Below, piece after piece: positions 5,850 through 10,985 of a stretch of DNA of 10,985 nt. The stretch's first letter is position 1, and each line of letters begins with the position of its first letter. The notes under the pieces are model-generated. The model was given only the letters and a program-made list of their open reading frames with translations. It made no database searches and was not told where the DNA came from. Source of the DNA: JACDCA01 sp040881785 (GTDB lineage: Bacteria; Acidobacteriota; Vicinamibacteria; Vicinamibacterales; 2-12-FULL-66-21); assembly GCA_040881785.1 (NCBI GenBank), contig JBBECO010000264.1, positions 1-10,985 on the forward strand, written 5' to 3'. A program made the translations under genes and the position numbers.

Positions 5850-7963
5850 ATGCTGCTGCTTATTCCATTACTTCCGTTTCTCGGCTTCGTCGTCAACGCG
5901 TTCTTCGGACGGCGGCTCTCGAAGTCCCNNNNNNNNNNNNNNNNNNNNNNNNNNNNNNNNNNNNNNNNNNNNNNNNNNNNNNNNNNNNNNNNNNNNNNNN
6001 NNNNNNNNNNNNNNNNNNNNNNNNNNNNCCGTTTCTCGGCTTCGTCGTCAACGCGTTCTTCGGACGGCGGCTCTCGAAGTCCCTGTCGGGCGGGATCGCC
6101 TGTGCCGCGGTCATCGCGTCGTTCGGCGTGTCGGTCGCGGCCGTCTGGGGCGTCGTCAGCACGCACGAGCCGCTCGAGCAGGTGGCGTTCACCTGGATGT
6201 CGTCGGGGGAGCTCTCGATCCCGTTCGGCTTCCGGCTCGACAACCTGTCGGCGCTGATGATCCTCGTGGTCACCGGCATCGGCTCGCTGATCCACATCTA
6301 CTCGACCGGCTACATGCACGAGGAGAGTGACAGCGAGTACGCGCGCTACTTCTCCTACCTCAATCTGTTCGCCGCCTTCATGCTCGTGCTGGTGCTCGGC
6401 GCCAGCTTCCCGGTGCTCTTCGTCGGCTGGGAGGGCGTGGGCCTCTGCTCCTACCTCCTGATCGGGTTCTGGCACAAGAAGCCGTCGGCCGCCGACGCCG
6501 GCAAGAAGGCCTTCATCGTCAATCGCATCGGCGACTTCGGGTTCATCCTCGGGATGCTGCTGCTGTTCGTGACGTTCGGCACGCTCGACTTCCAGGGGGT
6601 TGCGGCGGCCGCCTCCGCCTACGCGCCCGAGACGGCCGGGATCGGCGTGATCACGGCCGCGACGCTGCTGCTGTTCCTGGGCGCCACGGGCAAGTCGGCG
6701 CAGATTCCGCTCTTTACCTGGCTGCCGGACGCCATGGAAGGGCCGACGCCGGTGTCGGCGCTGATCCACGCGGCCACGATGGTGACGGCCGGCGTGTATC
6801 TGATCGGCCGGACCGCCGTGCTCTTCACCCTGGCGCCGACGACGCTGGCGGTGGTGGCGGCGATCGGGACGGCGACTGCGCTGATGGCCGGCACGATCGG
6901 CCTCGTGCAGAACGACATCAAGCGGGTGCTCGCGTATTCGACCGTCTCGCAGCTCGGCTACATGTTCCTGGCGATGGGCGTCGGCGCGTACGCGGCCGGG
7001 ATCTTCCACCTCTACACGCACGCCTTCTTCAAGGCGCTGCTGTTCCTCGGGTCGGGCGCCGTGATCCACGCGCTGGCGGGGGAGCAGGACCTCCGGAACA
7101 TGGGCGGCCTCAGGAAGCATCTGCCGATCACCTACTGGACGTTCCTGGTCGGCGCGCTGGCGATCGCCGGCTTCCCGTTCCTGTCAGGGTTCTTCAGCAA
7201 GGACGAGATCCTCTGGCGGACCTTCACGGCGCACGAGCCCGGCTTCCACACGCTGCTCTACGTGATCGCGCTGATCACCGCGCTGCTGACGGCGACGTAC
7301 ATGTTCCGCCTGGTCTTCCTCGCGTTCCACGGCCCCTCGACTCGGCCTGCGGCCTCGCTCGGGGCAGGGGACCACGGTCATGGAGGCCACCTCCACGATG
7401 CGCCCCCCTCCATGGCCTTCGCGCTCATCGTGCTGGCGATCGGATCCGTGGTGGCCGGATACATCGGCGTGCCGCACGCGCTCGGCGGCAGCAACTGGAT
7501 CGAGACGTTCCTGCATCCGGCCTTCCTCGCGCCGGGCGCGGACCACGCCGCCGCGGCCGTGGTCCACGGCGACGCGGCGACCGAGATCATGCTGATGGGG
7601 CTGTCGGTCGGGATCGCGCTCGCCGGGATCGGGATCGCCGCCTACTTCTGGCTGTGGAACCCGGGTGTCGCCGACGCCTGGTCGAAGCGCTTCGGCGGGC
7701 TCTACCGGCTGCTCAGCAACAAGTATTACGTGGACGAACTGTATGACGCGGCGATCGTCCAGCCGATCAAGATCGTGTCGACGAGCGGATTGTGGAAAGG
7801 CGTGGACGCGGGCGTGATCGACATGTCCGTGAACGGCGTCGGACTCGGCGTGCGCGGCAGCAGCTCGTGGCTGCGCCGGCTGCAGACCGGATCGATCCGC
7901 GCCTACGCGGCTTCGCTGTTCCTCGGCGCCGTCCTCATCCTCGGCTATTACCTGTATCGATAA
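5850..7963 (+). CDS. nuoL: NADH-quinone oxidoreductase subunit L (ND5), interrupted by a false scaffold gap
   Basis: NuoL is the distal antiporter-like proton pump subunit, with a long lateral helix running along the membrane arm. ATG 5850 gives MLLLIPLLPFLGFVVNAFFG. The frame runs into 100 N at 5929, and the 55 bases before the gap repeat exactly after it. Removing the gap and one copy (joining 5928 to 6084) gives an unbroken 652-residue protein. In that numbering Glu143 (GWEGVGLCSYLL) and Lys230 (GKSAQIPLFTWLPDAMEGPTP) match the pumping residues of the family. The C-terminal part SNKYYVDELYDAAIVQPI leads into the lateral helix and last membrane segment. Residues about 443-455 (GPSTRPAASLGAG) look like a repeat-derived loop. 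There is no Shine-Dalgarno sequence. Its TAA shares one base with the nuoM ATG. Confidence 0.97.
5874..5928. repeat. 55-bp direct duplicate, left copy (contig-end overlap)
   Basis: These 55 bases, CCGTTTCTCGG to GAAGTCCC, are identical to 6029-6083 on the other side of the N run. An exact overlap that starts at one contig end and stops at the other is what an unmerged k-mer overlap of 55 produces. Confidence 0.97.
5929..6028. other. Assembly gap of 100 N inside nuoL (probably spurious)
   Basis: This run of exactly 100 N lies between two identical 55-bp sequences. Collapsing it restores a continuous, normal nuoL frame, so the true gap length is most likely minus 55 and no sequence is missing. 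Confidence 0.95.
6029..6083. repeat. 55-bp direct duplicate, right copy (contig-end overlap)
   Basis: Identical to 5874-5928. The downstream sequence continues CTGTCGGGCGGG (Leu-Ser-Gly-Gly) in the nuoL frame when joined to the left copy's reading frame. Confidence 0.97.
7333..7370. repeat. Possible palindromic repeat embedded in nuoL coding sequence
   Basis: The stretch has outer arms CCCC and GGGG (7333-7336, 7361-7364) and an inner perfect stem GGCC-TGC-GGCC (7344-7354). CTCGACTCGG and CTCGCTCGGG words lie between them. It encodes PSTRPAASLGAG in a loop between predicted membrane segments, just before a His-rich HGHGGHLH. Its composition differs from the flanking hydrophobic codons and resembles intergenic palindromes. 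That it is an inserted repeat is an inference. Confidence 0.4.
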
Positions 7964-9510
7964 TGCTTTCACTGATTGTTTTCCTACCGCTCATAGGCGC
8001 GCTGATCGTCCTGCTGGCCGGCGGGCGCGGCGATCGGCCCGACCGCGAGCCGCTGATCCGCAACATCGCGCTGGTGTTCTCGCTGGCGACCTTCGCGGCC
8101 ACACTCTGGCTCTGGTGGCGGTTCGACCCGGCCAGCGCCGACTACCAGTTCGTCGAGCAGTACGCCTGGATGCCGCAGTTCGGGATCCAGTATCTGATCG
8201 GCGTGGACGGCATCAGCCTGTTCCTGCTCGTGCTCACCGGGTTCCTGACGCCGCTGGCGCTGCTGTCGTCGTGGGAGTCGGTCCACAAGAACGTGAAGAA
8301 CTTCTCGTTCTTCGTCCTCGCGCTCGAGACCGCGATGCTGGGCGTCTTCGTGGCGATCGACCTCTTCCTCTTCTACGTGTTCTGGGACGCCGTGCTGATC
8401 CCGATGTACTTCCTGATCGGGATCTGGGGCTACGACCGGCGCGTGTATGCCGCCGTGAAGTTCATCCTCTACACGATGGCCGGCAGCGTGCTGATGCTCA
8501 TCGCGATCATCGGGCTCGCCTGGGCGCACTCGACCGCCACCGGGCTCCCGAGCTTCAACCTGCTGGACCTCTACCAGGTGCAGCTGCCCCGGAGCACCGA
8601 GTTCTGGATGTTCCTGGCCTTCGCGCTGGCCTTCGCCATCAAGGTGCCGCTCTTCCCGTTCCACACCTGGCTGCCCGACGCGCACGTCGAGGCGCCGACC
8701 GCCGGCTCCGTCATCCTGGCCGGCGTGATGCTGAAGATGGGCACGTACGGCCTGCTGCGATTTGCGTTCCCGCTGTTTCCCGACGCCGCGCTCTACTTCG
8801 CGCCCTGGCTCGGCGTGCTCGCGGTGATCGGCATCATCTATGGCGCGCTCGTCGCCATGGTGCAGCCGGACCTCAAGAAGCTCGTCGCCTATTCCTCGGT
8901 CAGCCATCTCGGGTTCGTGGTGCTGGGCCTGGCGGCGATGAACATCCAGGGGGTGCAGGGCTCGGTCTACCAGATGCTGAACCACGGCGTCAGCACCGGC
9001 GGGCTCTTCATGATCGTCGGCATGCTGTCGGACCGCCGGCACACGCGCCTCATCTCGGAATTCGGCGGGCTGAAGTCGGTGATGCCGCGGCTGGTCGCGG
9101 CCTTCCTGATCATCACGCTGGCGTCGATCGCGCTGCCGCTGACCAACGGCTTCATCGGCGAGTTCCTGATCCTGATCGGCGCGTTCAAATGGGACTGGAA
9201 GCTGGCGTCGTTTGCGGCCACGGGCGTGATCCTGTCGGCGGTCTACATGCTGTGGATGTTCCAGCGGGTCAACTACGGCCCGGTCACCAATGAGAAGAAC
9301 CGTTCACTGCCGGATCTCTCGCCCCGCGAGTGGGTGCTCATGGTGCCGACGGTGGCGATGTGCCTCTTCATGGGGGTCTTCCCGAACGTGTTCCTGAAAC
9401 CGATGGAGCCGTCCATCGACAGGCTGATCGAACGCGTCCACAGTCGGACGGAGATGGCCGGTGTAAGTAGGCCCGACCTTCAGGTCGGGCGTGCTGAGGT
9501 GGCGCGATGA
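7963..9510 (+). CDS. nuoM: NADH-quinone oxidoreductase subunit M (ND4)
   Basis: NuoM is an antiporter-like proton-pumping membrane subunit. The 515-residue protein contains GVDGISLFLLVLTGFLTPLALL, FYVFWDAVLIPMYFLIGIWG and KVPLFPFHTWLPDAHVEAPT. It continues AGSVILAGVMLKMGTYGLLRF and later has LTNGFIGEFLIL. Lys227 corresponds to the pumping lysine Lys234 of E. coli NuoM. Asp142 sits where E. coli has the essential Glu144, a conservative change. ATG 7963 overlaps the nuoL TAA by one base (TAATG), so translation is probably coupled; no ribosome binding site is visible. The last 14 residues (SRPDLQVGRAEVAR) come largely from a GCCCGACC palindrome also found upstream of nuoD. The TGA overlaps the nuoN ATG by 4 bases. 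Confidence 0.97.
   Translation: MLSLIVFLPLIGALIVLLAGGRGDRPDREPLIRNIALVFSLATFAATLWLWWRFDPASADYQFVEQYAWMPQFGIQYLIGVDGISLFLLVLTGFLTPLALLSSWESVHKNVKNFSFFVLALETAMLGVFVAIDLFLFYVFWDAVLIPMYFLIGIWGYDRRVYAAVKFILYTMAGSVLMLIAIIGLAWAHSTATGLPSFNLLDLYQVQLPRSTEFWMFLAFALAFAIKVPLFPFHTWLPDAHVEAPTAGSVILAGVMLKMGTYGLLRFAFPLFPDAALYFAPWLGVLAVIGIIYGALVAMVQPDLKKLVAYSSVSHLGFVVLGLAAMNIQGVQGSVYQMLNHGVSTGGLFMIVGMLSDRRHTRLISEFGGLKSVMPRLVAAFLIITLASIALPLTNGFIGEFLILIGAFKWDWKLASFAATGVILSAVYMLWMFQRVNYGPVTNEKNRSLPDLSPREWVLMVPTVAMCLFMGVFPNVFLKPMEPSIDRLIERVHSRTEMAGVSRPDLQVGRAEVAR
9467..9490. repeat. GCCCGACC palindrome read as the NuoM C-terminus
   Basis: Arms GCCCGACC (9471-9478) and GGTCGGGC (9483-9490) form a perfect 8-bp stem around TTCA, preceded by GTAG as in the cluster at 60-123. 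Here TAG is out of frame, so the element is translated as (S)RPDLQVGR within NuoM. Confidence 0.93.
9496..9502 (+). promoter_or_regulatory. Ribosome binding site of nuoN
   Basis: GAGGTGG lies inside the last codons of nuoM, with GAGG 7 bases before the nuoN ATG. It sits only 5 bases after the repeat palindrome, so a folded hairpin would lie right beside it. Confidence 0.65.
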
Positions 9511-10940
9511 ACGACTACGCCGCCATCATCCCGATGTCGATCATCGCCCTGTCGGCGATCGCCGCCATGATCGCCGAGGCCATCCGGCGGCCCGGCGAGC
9601 AGATGCCCATCGCCGCCTTCGGGCTGATCGGCAGCGTCGGCGCGGCCGTCGCGTCCGTGTTCCTGTGGGACACCGACGCGCAGAGCTTCGGCGTCATCCG
9701 CTCCGACAATTTCGCGCTCTTCATCAACATCGTCCTCTGCATCGTCGGGGTGCTGACGATGCTGTTTTCGCACGGGACGGTGGAGCGGGAAGACATCCCG
9801 GCGGGGGAGTACTACGCGCTGACGCTGTTCGCGCTCTGCGGCATGATGATGATGGCCGCGGCCACCGATCTGCTCGTGATCTTCGTGGCGCTCGAGATCC
9901 TGTCGCTGGCGGTCTACGTGCTGACGGGGATCCGGCGGGCGAGCGCGGCCGGGGCCGAGGCGGCGTTCAAGTACTTCCTGCTGGGCGCGTTCTCGAGCGC
10001 GTTCTTCCTCTACGGGATCGCCTTCACGTTCGCCATGTCGGGGTCGACGCGGCTGGAAGACATCAGCATCGCGCTGTCGTCGCAGGGCGGCGGCGCCCCG
10101 CCGACCCTGGCGCTGCTGGCGATCGGGATGCTGGCGGTCGGGTTCTGCTTCAAGATCTCCGCCGTCCCCTTCCACATGTGGACGCCGGACGCCTACGAGG
10201 GCGCGCCGACGATTGTGACGGCGTTCATGTCCACCGGGGTGAAGGCGGCGGCCTTCGCGGCGTTCGTCCGCGTGTTCCTCTCGCCGCTCGAGCCGCTCCA
10301 GGCGCACTGGATCCCGATGCTGTCCGCGATTGCCGTCGTGACGATGATCCTCGGCACCGTCGTCGGCGTCGTGCAGACCAACGTCAAGCGGATGCTGGCG
10401 TACTCGAGCATTGCGCACGCCGGCTACCTGATGCTGGGCATCATCGCCGCCACGAGCACGGGCAAGGCGGCGGTGCTGTTCTACCTGCTGACGTATGCGG
10501 TGGCGAACCTCGGCGCGCTCGGGATCGTGGCGCTGCTCGGGAGCCCGCAGAACCAGCACGACGAGCTGCGGGACTTCTCGGGACTCTGGAAATCGCGCCC
10601 CGGCCTGGCGGGGTTGATGACGATCTTCCTGCTGTCGCTCGGGGGGTTCCCGCCTATGGCGGGCTTCATCGGCAAGTGGTACATCTTCAGTGCCGTCGTC
10701 CAGGAAGGGCATTACTGGCTGGCGATCATCGGGTTCCTGACGAGCGTGGTGTCGGTCTTCTTCTACCTGCGCATCGTGGTCATGATGTACATGACGGAAG
10801 GGCCCGAGGCCGTCCGCCCACGCGTGCCCGCCACCGCGATGGCCGGCCTCGCCCTGGCGACACTGGCGGTCCTCTATCTGGGCGTGCTGCCCTCGGCGGT
10901 TCTCGACCTCGCCCTGGCGTCCATTTCGACGATCTTCTGA
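9507..10940 (+). CDS. nuoN: NADH-quinone oxidoreductase subunit N (ND2)
   Basis: NuoN is the antiporter-like subunit closest to the NuoJ/NuoK hinge and transfers protons across the membrane. The 477-residue protein has the expected length (485 in E. coli) and is hydrophobic throughout. Candidate proton-path residues are Glu130 (VALEILSLAVYVL), Lys155 (FKYFLLGAFSSAFFLYG) and Lys216 (FKISAVPFHMWTPDAYEGAPT). A third lysine lies in GFIGKWYIFSAVV near the C-terminus. NVKRMLAYSSIAHAGYLMLG and LSLGGFPPMAGFIGKW are strong family signatures. The start ATG overlaps the nuoM stop (ATGA) and has GAGGTGG upstream. It is the usual last gene of the nuo operon, and a strong hairpin follows it. Confidence 0.98.
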   Translation: MNDYAAIIPMSIIALSAIAAMIAEAIRRPGEQMPIAAFGLIGSVGAAVASVFLWDTDAQSFGVIRSDNFALFINIVLCIVGVLTMLFSHGTVEREDIPAGEYYALTLFALCGMMMMAAATDLLVIFVALEILSLAVYVLTGIRRASAAGAEAAFKYFLLGAFSSAFFLYGIAFTFAMSGSTRLEDISIALSSQGGGAPPTLALLAIGMLAVGFCFKISAVPFHMWTPDAYEGAPTIVTAFMSTGVKAAAFAAFVRVFLSPLEPLQAHWIPMLSAIAVVTMILGTVVGVVQTNVKRMLAYSSIAHAGYLMLGIIAATSTGKAAVLFYLLTYAVANLGALGIVALLGSPQNQHDELRDFSGLWKSRPGLAGLMTIFLLSLGGFPPMAGFIGKWYIFSAVVQEGHYWLAIIGFLTSVVSVFFYLRIVVMMYMTEGPEAVRPRVPATAMAGLALATLAVLYLGVLPSAVLDLALASISTIF

Positions 10941-10946
10941 TCTTCT

Positions 10947-10967
10947 CCGAGGGGCTTCGCCCCTCGG
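10947..10967. repeat. Hairpin after nuoN, possible operon-end structure
   Basis: Arms CCGAGGGGC and GCCCCTCGG give a perfect 9-bp stem with loop TTC, 6 bases after the nuoN stop. The position fits a terminator or an mRNA 3'-end stabiliser. The following bases are ACTCCACTACACC with no T-run, so a classical intrinsic terminator is not shown. It may instead be another member of the genome's palindromic repeats. The window ends 18 bases later, in a C-run. Confidence 0.6.
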
Positions 10968-10985
10968 ACTCCACTACACCCCCCC

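Noticed and set aside
5850..7963. nuoL as a pseudogene or interrupted gene because of the N run and duplicated bases
   Set aside because: The duplicate is an exact 55-bp overlap at the gap edges, and collapsing it restores an intact frame.
5850..10940. nuoL-M-N as part of an Mrp antiporter or a hydrogenase-type complex
   Set aside because: The neighbours nuoD, E, F, H, J and K are all present and typical of NADH-linked complex I. NuoD lacks any visible hydrogenase-type nickel-binding cysteine pairs.
10947..10985. Classical Rho-independent terminator after nuoN
   Set aside because: The stem is strong but no T-run follows; the sequence after it is ACTCCACTACACC. It was kept only as a hairpin of uncertain role.

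Overview
The window is one co-directional block of respiratory complex I (NADH:quinone oxidoreductase, Nuo) genes on the + strand, high in GC and probably from a metagenome or draft assembly, since it has two 100-N scaffold gaps. Recognised in order are nuoD, nuoE, nuoF, nuoH, nuoJ, nuoK, nuoL, nuoM and nuoN. A 20-codon coding tail of unknown identity precedes nuoD. The GC content, the codon use and the style of the intergenic palindromes suggest an Acidobacteriota-type bacterium (Vicinamibacteria-like). This placement is an impression from pattern, not a proven assignment.

Layout: 1-62 is the end of an unrecognised upstream gene. 60-123 is a cluster of GCCCGACC repeats. nuoD (145) and nuoE (1329) overlap by 4 bases. 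1928-2280 is a scaffold gap followed by a tandem array of about 44-bp palindromic units. nuoF starts at 2281. 3583-3756 is degenerate repeat sequence, and nuoH follows at 3757. 4786-4944 holds two copies of a 53-bp element whose hairpin arms differ by compensatory changes. nuoJ (4945) and nuoK (5468) lie 1 base apart. 5771-5849 is an inverted-repeat element. nuoL, nuoM and nuoN are tightly packed, with 1-base and 4-base overlaps. A strong hairpin follows nuoN at 10947-10967.

How the genes work together: NuoE and NuoF belong to the NADH dehydrogenase module. NuoD belongs to the quinone-reducing arm, and NuoH forms the membrane part of the quinone site. NuoJ and NuoK form the hinge of the proton path, and NuoL, NuoM and NuoN are the antiporter-like proton-pumping subunits. 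NuoG and NuoI, which carry the iron-sulfur wire between NuoF and NuoB, are absent. Their usual slots (F-H and H-J) hold only repeat-rich noncoding DNA, so they must be encoded elsewhere if the complex works as standard.

The most unusual aspect is the repeat landscape. Every intergenic gap longer than a few bases holds a different family of GC-rich palindrome. Several sit exactly on stop codons (upstream ORF, nuoK, probably nuoE). One is translated as the C-terminal tail of NuoM, and another probably forms a loop of NuoL. The gap inside nuoL is very likely an assembly artefact, because its flanks are an identical 55-bp sequence. I see no unrelated new gene system; the repeats and the missing G and I subunits are the points worth follow-up.
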